Assembly: GCF_001049495.1 (NCBI RefSeq)
Contig: NZ_CDWI01000002.1
Location: forward strand, 62,001-126,000
Direction of reading: 5' to 3'
Length of the DNA stretch: 64,000 bases
Origin: Microbacterium sp. 3J1
GTDB taxonomy: Bacteria; Actinomycetota; Actinomycetes; Actinomycetales; Microbacteriaceae
Below the pieces are notes generated by a model. That model was not told the DNA's origin. It was given only the letters and a program-made list of their open reading frames with translations, and ran no database searches. The number at the start of each line of letters is the position of its first letter. Positions within the stretch are counted from its first letter, which is position 1. Shown here one piece after another: positions 48,127 through 57,650 of this stretch. The translations under genes and the position numbers were made by a program.

Positions 48127-50637
48127 TCAGTCGATCGGCTCGATCACCGGGATCGCGGTGGTGATCACGGGAACGGATGCCGAGAGCCGCGTGCCGTCTT
48201 CTCGCAGCGCGTCGGCGAACTGCCGCAGCGTCGGCCGGCCCGGGATGATCGGGCCCTGATCGGCCAGGGCGACCACGACGTCGGCATCCGTCGTCGCGAT
48301 GAACGCCTCGTCACGGACCGTGAAGGCCACGGGGTCACCGGATCGCACGTGCACGCGCAGCTCGTTCTTCGTGATCGTGACCTGCAGCTCCGACCCCTGC
48401 CATTGCAGCGGGTACGCCAACGACGGCCAGTCCGCGGGCAGACGCGGGTCGAAGCTGAGCTCGCCCGCGTAGTCGCGCATGCCGCCGAAGCCGCAGACGA
48501 GTGCGGTCCAGACGCCGCCGGCCGAGGCGACGTGCACGCCGTCGGCCGCATTGTGGTGCAGGTCGTGCAGATCGACGAACAGGGACTGACGGAAGTACTG
48601 GAGCGCGAGGTCCTGGTAGCCGACCTCGGCCGCGAGGATCGACTGCACCACGGCCGACAGCGTCGAGTCGCCGGTCGTCAGCGGGTCGTAGTAATCGAAG
48701 TCCGCCTTCTTCTCCTCGGCAGTGAAGTGGTTGCCCTGCAGGAACAGCGCGAGCACGACGTCCGCCTGCTTGAGCACCTGGAACCGGTAGATCACCAGTG
48801 GGTGGAAGTGCAGGAGCAGCGGACGCTGGTCGGCCGGGGTGTGCGCCAGATCCCACACCTCCCGCTCGAGGAACAGCGAGTCCTGCGGGTGGATGCCGAG
48901 GCTCTCGCTGAAGGGGATGAACATCGCGTCGGCCGCGCGGTCCCACCCCTCGGCCTCGTCCTCTCCGAGCCCCGTGCGCTCGACGACGCGGGCGAACTCC
49001 TCGCCGTTCGCCTCGCGCGCCTCGCGGACGACCCTCGCCGCGTAGCGCAGGTTGTAGCGCGCCATGACGTTCGTGTACAGGTTGTCGTTGACGACGGTCG
49101 TGTACTCGTCCGGCCCGGTGACGCCGTGGATGTGGAACGTCTCGATGCCGTCGTCGTCGGCCGTGTCGGCGACGATGCGCGAGGTGCGCCAGAAGCCCAG
49201 CGTCGCCCACAGACGAGCCGTCTCGATCGCGATGTCGATGCCCTCGCGGCGCAGGAAGTCGTCGTCGCCCGTCGCCCGCACGTACTTGCCGAGCGCGAAG
49301 CTCACGTCGGCGTTGATGTGGTACTGCGCCGTGCCTGCGGCGTAGTACGCCGACGCCTCCTCGCCGTTGATCGTGCGCCACGGGAAGAGGGCGCCGGCCT
49401 CGTTCAGCTGCGCAGCCCTGCGACGGGCCGCCGGGAGCATGAGCGCCCGCGCCCGCAGCGCGTTGCGCGCCCACTGGGGCGAGGTGTAGGTGAGGAACGG
49501 GAGCACGTAGATCTCGGTGTCCCAGAAGTAGTGGCCGCTGTACCCCGACCCCGACACGCCCTTGGCGGCGACGCCCGTGCCGTCGGCACGCGCCGACGCC
49601 TGCGCGAGCTGGAGGAGGCACCAGCGCGTCGCCTGCTGGATGTCGTCGTGGCCGCCGATCTGCACGTCGCTGCGCTTCCAGAACGCCGCGAGCCACTCGG
49701 CCTGGCGGCGGAACTGGGTCTCGATGCCCTCGAACCGCACGCGGTCGAGCGAGCGACGGCAGCGGTCGACGAGCTCACGAGGAGGCACGCCGCGGGACGT
49801 GTGGTAGCTGACGAGCTTCGTCACCGTGATCGGCACACCGGCCTTCGCCTGCACGCGGAACACGTTCTTGGAGATGTCCTCCTCGATCAGCGTGCGAGAG
49901 GTGTAGTCGTTCTCGGTCTCGATGAGGTGGTCGGCGACGACCGCGACCGTCATGCCGGACGCCGCGACGCCGTATGACAGCGCCGAGCGGAGTCCGTCCT
50001 GCCAGTGCTCGGCGGGGATCAGCACCCGCTCCGCGATCCGCTCGGACTTGCGGGGGTCGAAGCCCGCGCCGCCCTTGGCCTCGACGGGAGTGCCCTCGTA
50101 GACGCCGGCGCCGTCCTGGCGGTTGATCATCTGGCAGCTCACGGTCACCGGGGCGTCGGAGTTCTCGACGACGACCTCGAGGCGCAGGATCGCGAGGTGG
50201 CGCTCCTCGAAGCTGACGATCCGCTCGTCGCGCATGCGGACGCGCTTGCCCGACGGGGTCTCCCAGACGACCAGGCGCTCGAGGATGCCGGTGCGCATGT
50301 CGAGCGTGCGCCGGTACTCGCGCACGTCGGCCTCGTCGAACGAGATCGGCTCGTCGTCGACGTACACGCGCATGACCTTCGCGTCCGGCGCGTTGACGAT
50401 GGTCTGGCCGACCTCGGCGAAGCCGTAGGCCTGCTCGGCGTGACGGATCGGCCAGGTCTCGTGGAGGCCGTTGATGAACGTGCCGTGCTCGTGCGCGCCG
50501 CGACCTTCGATGTGGTTGCCCCGCAGACCGAGGTAGCCGTTGCCCACACTGAAGAGGGTCTCCCCCACCCCGCTCTCGGAGTAGCGCGTCTCGATGAGAC
50601 GCCAGGGGTCGACGGGGAAGCGGTCGCGGTCGATCAT
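48127..50637 (-). CDS. Glycoside hydrolase family 65 disaccharide phosphorylase
   Basis: 836 aa. The N-terminal beta-sandwich starts FPVDPWRLIETRYS and the (alpha/alpha)6 barrel contains the acid Glu511 in VTGPDEYTTVVNDN. GHYFWDTEIYVLPFLTYTSP and the phosphate-site GVHVASAGGVW complete the GH65 core. GH65 enzymes phosphorolyse maltose, trehalose, kojibiose or nigerose to beta-glucose 1-phosphate and glucose; which sugar cannot be told here. ATG 50637 overlaps the beta-phosphoglucomutase stop by four bases, so product conversion is coupled. Confidence 0.92.
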   Translation of the reverse strand: MIDRDRFPVDPWRLIETRYSESGVGETLFSVGNGYLGLRGNHIEGRGAHEHGTFINGLHETWPIRHAEQAYGFAEVGQTIVNAPDAKVMRVYVDDEPISFDEADVREYRRTLDMRTGILERLVVWETPSGKRVRMRDERIVSFEERHLAILRLEVVVENSDAPVTVSCQMINRQDGAGVYEGTPVEAKGGAGFDPRKSERIAERVLIPAEHWQDGLRSALSYGVAASGMTVAVVADHLIETENDYTSRTLIEEDISKNVFRVQAKAGVPITVTKLVSYHTSRGVPPRELVDRCRRSLDRVRFEGIETQFRRQAEWLAAFWKRSDVQIGGHDDIQQATRWCLLQLAQASARADGTGVAAKGVSGSGYSGHYFWDTEIYVLPFLTYTSPQWARNALRARALMLPAARRRAAQLNEAGALFPWRTINGEEASAYYAAGTAQYHINADVSFALGKYVRATGDDDFLRREGIDIAIETARLWATLGFWRTSRIVADTADDDGIETFHIHGVTGPDEYTTVVNDNLYTNVMARYNLRYAARVVREAREANGEEFARVVERTGLGEDEAEGWDRAADAMFIPFSESLGIHPQDSLFLEREVWDLAHTPADQRPLLLHFHPLVIYRFQVLKQADVVLALFLQGNHFTAEEKKADFDYYDPLTTGDSTLSAVVQSILAAEVGYQDLALQYFRQSLFVDLHDLHHNAADGVHVASAGGVWTALVCGFGGMRDYAGELSFDPRLPADWPSLAYPLQWQGSELQVTITKNELRVHVRSGDPVAFTVRDEAFIATTDADVVVALADQGPIIPGRPTLRQFADALREDGTRLSASVPVITTAIPVIEPID

Positions 50638-51419
50638 GCGGTCTCCTCGGAGTCGGAGTCGGAGCGGGTGGTGTCGGAGTCTGGTGCTCCGGCGGTGAGG
50701 AAGACGTCGAGGTCGGTCACGACGACGGTGGCGCCGGCGGCGCGCAGCGCGTCTGCGCCGGTGCCCCGGTCGACGCCGACCACCGTGGCGTACCCCGCGG
50801 CTGCGGCGGACGCGGCTCCGGACGTGGCGTCCTCGACGGCCACGCTGCGGGCGGGGTCGACGCCGAGCGCTGCGGCTCCGGCGGCGAACATGTCGGCGGC
50901 GGGCTTCGAGGCGAGGCCGTCGCGCTCGGCGACGGTCCCGTCGACCACGACGGGGAAGAAGTGACGGATGCCGGCGGCGGTGAGCACCTCTTCGGCGTTC
51001 TTCGAGCTCGACACCACACCGATCGGGACGCCGGCCGCGGTGAGCTTCTCGATCAGCGCGAGGGAGCCGGGGAACGGCGCGATGCCCTCGCTGCGGAGCG
51101 CCGTGGCGAACGCGGCGTTCTTGCGGTTGCCGATGCCGCAGACGGTCTCGGCCTCGGGCGCGTCGTCGACCGCACCCCACGGCACCTCGACGTTGCGGCT
51201 GTGCAGCAGGCTGGCCACGCCGTCATAGCGCTTCTTGCCGTCGACGTAGTCGAAGTAGTCGGCATCCGAATACGGCGGCGTGATGTTCCAGCGCTCGAAG
51301 ACGTCGTCGAAGACGACCTTCCACGCACGCATGTGCACCTCGGCCGTCGGCGTCAGCACGCCGTCGAGGTCGAACAGGACGCCGTCTGCACGGAGCAGAT
51401 CGGGCAGGGCTTCGGGCAC
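50634..51419 (-). CDS. pgmB: Beta-phosphoglucomutase family HAD hydrolase
   Basis: 261 aa. The HAD nucleophile motif FDLDGVLTPTAEVH gives Asp17 and Asp19. The cap region has YVDGKKRYDGVASLL (the beta-PGM hinge), motif II is IGVVSSSKNAEEVL and motif IV AVEDATSGAASA. It should isomerise beta-glucose 1-phosphate from the GH65 enzyme to glucose 6-phosphate. GTG 51419 is chosen over GTG 51467 because GGAGG at 51425-51429 is ideally spaced. Confidence 0.9.
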   Translation of the reverse strand: MPEALPDLLRADGVLFDLDGVLTPTAEVHMRAWKVVFDDVFERWNITPPYSDADYFDYVDGKKRYDGVASLLHSRNVEVPWGAVDDAPEAETVCGIGNRKNAAFATALRSEGIAPFPGSLALIEKLTAAGVPIGVVSSSKNAEEVLTAAGIRHFFPVVVDGTVAERDGLASKPAADMFAAGAAALGVDPARSVAVEDATSGAASAAAAGYATVVGVDRGTGADALRAAGATVVVTDLDVFLTAGAPDSDTTRSDSDSEETA

Positions 51420-51521
51420 AGGAGCCTCCAGGAGAAGGACGATGGTTCCGGCACCTCTCCGTGCCACTGTGCAAGCGTAGTTGCGGCGAGGCGTCGGCGG
51501 AAACCCCCGCCGGAGTATCGG

Positions 51522-52742
51522 TCAGAGCATCCGGGCCGTCTGCCGCGCGATCTCGAGCTCCTCGTTGGTCGGGACCACGAGGACGGTCACCGGGGAGGCA
51601 TCCGCGGAGATCCTCCGGATGCCGCGACCGCGGCTCGAGTTGAGAGCCTGGTCGAGCTCGACACCTGCGAAGCCCAGGGTGGCCATCGCCTCGGCGCGCA
51701 CGGCCGCGGCGTTCTCGCCGACGCCCGCCGTGAACGAGATGACATCGACTCCGCCGAGCTGGGCGATGTACGCGCCGGCGTAGGCCCTCAGGCGATGGAT
51801 GTAGACGTCGAACGCGAGCGTCGCGGCCTCGTCTCCGGCATCCCTTCCGGCGAGGATGTCGCGCATGTCGCTGCGTCCGGCGAGGCCCTTGAGGCCGCTC
51901 CGGGTGTTGAGCAGGGCGTCGAGGTCGTCGATCGAGAGGCCGGCGCGGCGCGACAGGTGTACGAGGGCGGCGGGGTCGAGGTCTCCCGACCGGGTGCCCA
52001 TCACGAGTCCCTCGAGCGGGGTGAGTCCCATCGAGGTCTCGACGGAGCGGCCGCCGTCGATCGCCGTGACGGATGCGCCGTTGCCGAGGTGGAAGACGAG
52101 CTGCCGCAGGGTCGCGGGATCGCGGTCGAGGAACGCCGCGGCGGCCTCGCTGACGAACTGGTGGCTCGTGCCGTGGAACCCGTACCGGCGCACGCGGTGA
52201 GCTGCGGCGAGCTCGGCGTCGATGGCGTAGGTGTAGGCGGCCGCGGGGAGGGTCTGATGGAAGGCGGTGTCGAAGACCGCGACGTGCGGGACGTCGGCGA
52301 ACACGGCTCTCGCTGCGACGATCCCGGCGAGGTTGGCGGGGTTGTGCAGAGGCGCCAGCACCGAGAGCTCCTCGATCTGCTCCTCGACGTTGCGCGTCAC
52401 CAGCGTCGGGGCGTAGAAGCGCGCCCCGCCGTGGACGACCCGGTGCCCGACGGCGGCGGGCGGATGCTCGTCGAGCGAGGGCCCGTGCTCCGCGAACTGC
52501 TCGAGCATCACCGCGAAGGCGGCGTCATGGTCGGCGACCGGTCGCTCATCGTCGAAGGACGCCTCGAGCATCGTGACCACGGCGCCCGTTGAGGTGTCGG
52601 GGCGCACGGTGTGCGTGATGACGCTGAGATCCTGGCCGATGCGCTCGACGAGTCCGCTGGCGAGCTCGTTCTCGTTCTCGATGTCGATCAGGCTGTACTT
52701 CAGCGACGACGATCCGCTGTTGATGACGAGGATCGCGCTCAC
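51522..52742 (-). CDS. ackA: Acetate kinase
   Basis: 406 aa ASKHA-fold enzyme. The N-terminal VINSGSSSLKYSL, substrate loops GHRVVHGG and FDTAFHQTLP, RRYGFHGTSHQFVS, HLGNGASVTAI and the Mg/ATP site FTAGVGENAA are all in place. It interconverts acetyl phosphate plus ADP and acetate plus ATP. The GTG start overlaps the pta stop by four bases, so both are made together. Confidence 0.97.
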   Translation of the reverse strand: MSAILVINSGSSSLKYSLIDIENENELASGLVERIGQDLSVITHTVRPDTSTGAVVTMLEASFDDERPVADHDAAFAVMLEQFAEHGPSLDEHPPAAVGHRVVHGGARFYAPTLVTRNVEEQIEELSVLAPLHNPANLAGIVAARAVFADVPHVAVFDTAFHQTLPAAAYTYAIDAELAAAHRVRRYGFHGTSHQFVSEAAAAFLDRDPATLRQLVFHLGNGASVTAIDGGRSVETSMGLTPLEGLVMGTRSGDLDPAALVHLSRRAGLSIDDLDALLNTRSGLKGLAGRSDMRDILAGRDAGDEAATLAFDVYIHRLRAYAGAYIAQLGGVDVISFTAGVGENAAAVRAEAMATLGFAGVELDQALNSSRGRGIRRISADASPVTVLVVPTNEELEIARQTARML

Positions 52743-54862
52743 GATGCCGTTCCCTCCGCCTGCGCCTGGATCGCGGTGATCGCGACCGTGTTCACGATGT
52801 CGTCGACGAGAGCTCCGCGCGACAGGTCGTTGATGGGCTTGTTGAGCCCCTGCAGGACGGGCCCGATCGCGACTGCCCCGGCCGACCGCTGCACCGCCTT
52901 GTAGGTGTTGTTGCCCGTGTTGAGGTCGGGGAACACGAAGACCGTCGCTCGGCCGGCGACCGCCGAGTCGGGCAGCTTGGCCTTCGCGACCGCGGCGTCG
53001 GCCGCGGCGTCGTACTGGATCGGCCCCTCGACGAGGAGCTCGGGCGCGCGCTCGTGGACGAGGGCGGTCGCGGCGCGGACCTTGTCGACGTCCGCCCCCG
53101 TCCCCGACTCCCCGGTCGAGTACGAGAGCATCGCGATGCGTGGCTCGATGCCGAACTGCCGCGCCGTCGCCGCCGAGGAGATCGCGATGTCCGCGAGCTG
53201 CTCGCTGGTGGGGTCGGGGATCACGGCGCAGTCGCCGTAGACGAGCACCCGATCGGCGAGCGCCATGAGGAAGACGCTCGAGACGACCTCGACGCCCGGC
53301 TTGGTCTTGATGATCTCGAACGACGGGCGGATCGTGTGCGCCGTGGTGTGCGCGGCGCCCGAGACCATGCCGTCGGCGAGGCCGAGGTGCACCATCATCG
53401 TGCCGAAGTACGACACGTCGGTCACGGTGTCCGCGGCCTGCGCGATTGTGATGCCCTTGTGAGCGCGCAGCCGCGCGTACTCGGCCGCGAAGCGCTCGAC
53501 GAGCTCGGGATCGCCGGTGCTGATCACCTGGGCGCCGGAGATGTCGACGCCCAGCTCCGCCGCACGCGACCTGACCGACGCCTCGTCGCCGAGGATCGTG
53601 AGGTCGGCCACCTCGCGCGCCAGCAGAGTCGCCGCGGCGCGCAGGATGCGATCGTCGTCGCCCTCCGGCAGGACGATGCGGCGACGGTCGGAGCGGGCCC
53701 GCTCGATGAGGCCGTACTCGAACATGAGCGGCGTGACGACGCGCGACTCGGCGAGGCCGAGCTGGGTGGTGAGCTCGGCGATGTCGACGTGCGTCTGGAA
53801 GAGTCCGAGGGCGCGGTCGTAGCGGCCCCTCGACTCGGGCGAGATGCGCCCGCGGGCGCCCATCACGCGGACCGCCGTGTCGTAGGTGCCGAGATCGGTC
53901 GTGATGATCGGCACGGTCGACGTGAAGCCGTCGAGCAGCTGAACGATCGGTTCGGGCAGCGGGAAGGGGCCGTTGAGGATGATCCCTGCGACGCGGGGGA
54001 AGGTGCCGGACGCGTCGGCGAGCAGCGTCGCCAGCAGCACCTCGGTGCGGTCGGCGGGGATCACCACGACCGCCTCGTCCGTGAGGCGCGGCAGCACGTT
54101 CACCATCGACATGCCGGCGACGACGATGGTCAGCGCCTCGCGGGCGAGCCGGTCGGGGTCTCCCTTGATGAGTCGGCCGTCGACGGCCGACAGGATGCCG
54201 TTGATCGACGGCGCCACCAGCGTGCGGTCCTCGGGGATCGCCCACACCGGCGTCTCGCGGTCGGGCCGCACGGCGACGACCGCGGCCTCGATGTCGGCGA
54301 GCGCGTCGGGGTCGGCGCGGTTGACGGCGACCGCGAACAGCTCGGCCCGTTCGACCGCGAGCTCGGAGAGGGCGAGGGCGGCGCTCTGCCCGACGGCCGC
54401 CGGTGTGCGTGCGGTCGTCGTGCCCAGCTGCTCGGCCTGGCGCTGCTGGTCGCGTCCGCTGAGGACCAGCAGGACGGGCGCGGCGAGGTTCGCGGCGATC
54501 CTGGCGTTGTAGCCGAGCTCGGCCGGGCTGGAGACGTCGGTGTAGTCACTGCCGACGATCACCACCGCGTCGCAGCGCGCCTCGACGGCCTTGAACCGGG
54601 CGACGATGGTCGAGAGGGCGCGGTCGGGGTCATCGCGGACGTCGTCGTAGGTGACGCCGACGCAGTCCTCGTAGTCGAGGTGGACGCCGTCGTGCGCGAG
54701 CAGCAGCTCGAGCACGTCGTCGCGCTCGGACACGGAGCGCGCGATCGGGCGGAACACACCCACCCGCGGCGTGACGCGCATCAGCGCATCCAGCACGCCG
54801 AGGGCGATCGTGGATTTTCCGGTATGGCCTTCGGCCGAGGTGATGTAGATGCTCTGCGCCAC
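52739..54862 (-). CDS. pta: Phosphate acetyltransferase (two-domain, long form)
   Basis: 707 aa. The N-terminal half is a dethiobiotin-synthetase-like P-loop domain (SAEGHTGKSTIALGVLDAL, residues 9-27) followed by a DRTGG domain. The C-terminal half (about 375-700) is the acetyltransferase with RIVLPEGDDDRILRAA, HTTAHTIRPSFEIIKTKPG and FPDLNTGNNTYKAVQRSAGA. It forms acetyl phosphate from acetyl-CoA. GTG 54862 places the P-loop at the N-terminus; the upstream frame overlaps non-coding sequence. Confidence 0.96.
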   Translation of the reverse strand: MAQSIYITSAEGHTGKSTIALGVLDALMRVTPRVGVFRPIARSVSERDDVLELLLAHDGVHLDYEDCVGVTYDDVRDDPDRALSTIVARFKAVEARCDAVVIVGSDYTDVSSPAELGYNARIAANLAAPVLLVLSGRDQQRQAEQLGTTTARTPAAVGQSAALALSELAVERAELFAVAVNRADPDALADIEAAVVAVRPDRETPVWAIPEDRTLVAPSINGILSAVDGRLIKGDPDRLAREALTIVVAGMSMVNVLPRLTDEAVVVIPADRTEVLLATLLADASGTFPRVAGIILNGPFPLPEPIVQLLDGFTSTVPIITTDLGTYDTAVRVMGARGRISPESRGRYDRALGLFQTHVDIAELTTQLGLAESRVVTPLMFEYGLIERARSDRRRIVLPEGDDDRILRAAATLLAREVADLTILGDEASVRSRAAELGVDISGAQVISTGDPELVERFAAEYARLRAHKGITIAQAADTVTDVSYFGTMMVHLGLADGMVSGAAHTTAHTIRPSFEIIKTKPGVEVVSSVFLMALADRVLVYGDCAVIPDPTSEQLADIAISSAATARQFGIEPRIAMLSYSTGESGTGADVDKVRAATALVHERAPELLVEGPIQYDAAADAAVAKAKLPDSAVAGRATVFVFPDLNTGNNTYKAVQRSAGAVAIGPVLQGLNKPINDLSRGALVDDIVNTVAITAIQAQAEGTAS

Positions 54863-54926
54863 GGGACCCAGCCTAGGTGCACCTGCCGATGACCGCGCCG
54901 GGTTGACAGCCGTGCGAAATGCCCGG

Positions 54927-55664
54927 TCAGCAGGGCGCGGAGAGCGCGTCGACCACGGCGGTGGCATCGGCGGAGTAGCGCGAGTAGTACGTCGGGTCGA
55001 GGTTGATCTGCACCCGGTGGATGGCGGCGGACTGCTCCATCGCGTGCCAGTCGGGCACTGTCGAGAGTCGCTGGTAGAAGAGGGTGGCCGCGGTCGCCGG
55101 ATCCATCCGCTGCGCGGCGCTCCCCCACCACTCCTGCTGCTGGAAGAGGCCGATGCTCGTGGTGCGACTGCCGTCGGGGTTGGTGAAGCCGCCGGTCTCC
55201 CAGTCTCCGTAGTCGATGTTGTGCAGACTGCTCTCGCCCATCGCGGTCATCACCCCCAGGATCTGTCCGTCGCGTCCGAAGCCCAGGGCCGTGGCCGTCT
55301 GCATGATCGTCGCGGCGTTCTCCAGCTGCTCGCCCTCCCACCCCGCGACACCCGCGTCGGGGAAGGTGGTCGGGTCGCTGAGACAGATGGCCAGGGGCTT
55401 CTCCTGGGCGAGCGCGAGGGGGATCAGGACCGCCGCCCCGACGATGACCGCCACGGCGCCGACGGAGATCGCGATGCGCTGCAGGAGGCGACGCCGCTGC
55501 ATCCGCCTCTGGGCCCGTCGACGCGGGGACAGCCCGCGGGCGCGCGACCGCGGGCTCTTCCGGCGAGCCGATGCGCTGCGCGCCCTGGGGCCCGCGGTCT
55601 TCCTCGCGGACTTGGTCGCGGTCTTCTTCACGCTCTTCGTCGGGGCCTTCCTGGGCGCGGTCAC
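54927..55664 (-). CDS. Single-pass membrane protein with lysozyme/transglycosylase-like domain
   Basis: 245 aa. A very basic cytoplasmic N-terminus (residues 1-62, rich in Lys/Arg/Ser/Ala) is followed by one membrane helix (about 65-86). The extracellular domain has GVMTAMGESSLHNIDYGDW and TTSIGLFQQQEWWG, a lysozyme-like pattern with a possible catalytic Glu in MGESS. It may act on peptidoglycan; family assignment is by resemblance only. The GTG overlaps the rhomboid stop by four bases, so it is co-translated with a rhomboid protease. Confidence 0.75.
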   Translation of the reverse strand: MTAPRKAPTKSVKKTATKSARKTAGPRARSASARRKSPRSRARGLSPRRRAQRRMQRRRLLQRIAISVGAVAVIVGAAVLIPLALAQEKPLAICLSDPTTFPDAGVAGWEGEQLENAATIMQTATALGFGRDGQILGVMTAMGESSLHNIDYGDWETGGFTNPDGSRTTSIGLFQQQEWWGSAAQRMDPATAATLFYQRLSTVPDWHAMEQSAAIHRVQINLDPTYYSRYSADATAVVDALSAPC

Positions 55665-56254
55665 GGGCGGCGCGGCCCGTCTCTGCCGACGAACGCGGCG
55701 AGCGCGCCGCCGATCGCGCCGAACAGGTGCGCCTGCCACGAGATGCCGTCGCGCACGCCGACCACTCCGGCGAGCATCGACCCTCCGTAGACGCCGATAA
55801 CCACCAACGCGATCACGGCGTAGAGGATGCGGTGCGAGACCCGGCCGGGTGCGAACACGCGCATGACCGTGTACCCGAAGTATCCGAAGACGAGACCCGA
55901 GGCCCCCACCGTGAGCGTGCCCGGTGCGTTCAGCAGCCAGGTGCCGAGCCCTCCGACGACGGCGGCGAAAGCCGTGACCGTCCAGAATCGGCGTGCGCCC
56001 TCGACCGCCACGAGGCAGCCCAGCACCAGGAAGGGCACGGAGTTGGCGATCAGATGCGCCCAGCTCGCGTGCAGCAGCGGCCCGAGGATGATCCCCGCGA
56101 GCCCGGAGGGGTCCCAGGAGCGGAGTCCGAATCCGGTGAACGAACCGGGGAGGACGGCATCGGCGAACTGCACGAGCCACATCGCGGCCAGCAGCAGGAA
56201 GGGCGAGGCGAAGCGGCCCAGCGGATGGGGGCGTGGGGCGTCTGCGGTGCCCAT
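55661..56254 (-). CDS. Rhomboid family intramembrane serine protease
   Basis: About 197 aa with six membrane helices. The nucleophile Ser is in GASGLVFGYFGY, the catalytic His in SWQAHLFGAIGG, and the HxxxN-like segment LLHASWAHLIANSVPF is in helix 2. It cleaves single-pass proteins within the membrane. ATG 56254 or GTG 56272 are both possible starts. It lies downstream of the SRP RNA and overlaps the basic membrane protein gene, a candidate substrate. Confidence 0.88.
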   Translation of the reverse strand: MGTADAPRPHPLGRFASPFLLLAAMWLVQFADAVLPGSFTGFGLRSWDPSGLAGIILGPLLHASWAHLIANSVPFLVLGCLVAVEGARRFWTVTAFAAVVGGLGTWLLNAPGTLTVGASGLVFGYFGYTVMRVFAPGRVSHRILYAVIALVVIGVYGGSMLAGVVGVRDGISWQAHLFGAIGGALAAFVGRDGPRRP

Positions 56255-56351
56255 CAGGTCTGACCTCGTCACGTCATGATCCTGACAGGCCAGCCCCGGA
56301 GGACGCTGACAGCCCGTGCTCGGCATCGGGACCGCCGGCCGCGGAAAAAGA

Positions 56352-56443
56352 AAGTGACCCTCCGCGCACCCAGCAGAGCCCGGTTACCCTTGCTGCGTTT
56401 CCGCCCTGGGGGAATTGGCCTGGATGCCGCCACGCGGAGAGCC
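56352..56443 (-). ncRNA. ffs: Signal recognition particle RNA (4.5S, small bacterial type)
   Basis: Read on the minus strand, the apical core CCAGGGCGGAAACGCAGCAAG followed by GGTAACCGGGCTCTG is the conserved domain IV of actinobacterial SRP RNA, with the GGAA tetraloop and the A-rich internal loop. CTCCGCG and CGCGGAG close the molecule (56433-56439 with 56360-56366). A TAGACT -10 lies at 56451-56456, and a U-rich run at 56341-56357 gives the terminator. It pairs with Ffh to target membrane proteins. Confidence 0.92.
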
Positions 56444-56647
56444 GTGGACAAGTCTAGCCGATGCCCGCAGGTGCTCTTTGACAGACCGGTGGGACCCGGG
56501 CGAACCGCGAGCGCGCGTCTGGGGATGAGCAGCGCCACGGCGGCCGTGAAAGCGCCTCTGCACGAGCAGACGGTTCTGACCCCTTCCCCATGCAGCCGGG
56601 TTACGATCAGTGCACGCGCACCGCAGCGCCCACGTGAGAGGGAACGC

Positions 56648-57637
<990 letters not shown>

Positions 57638-57650
57638 TCCCTCAGCCGTC

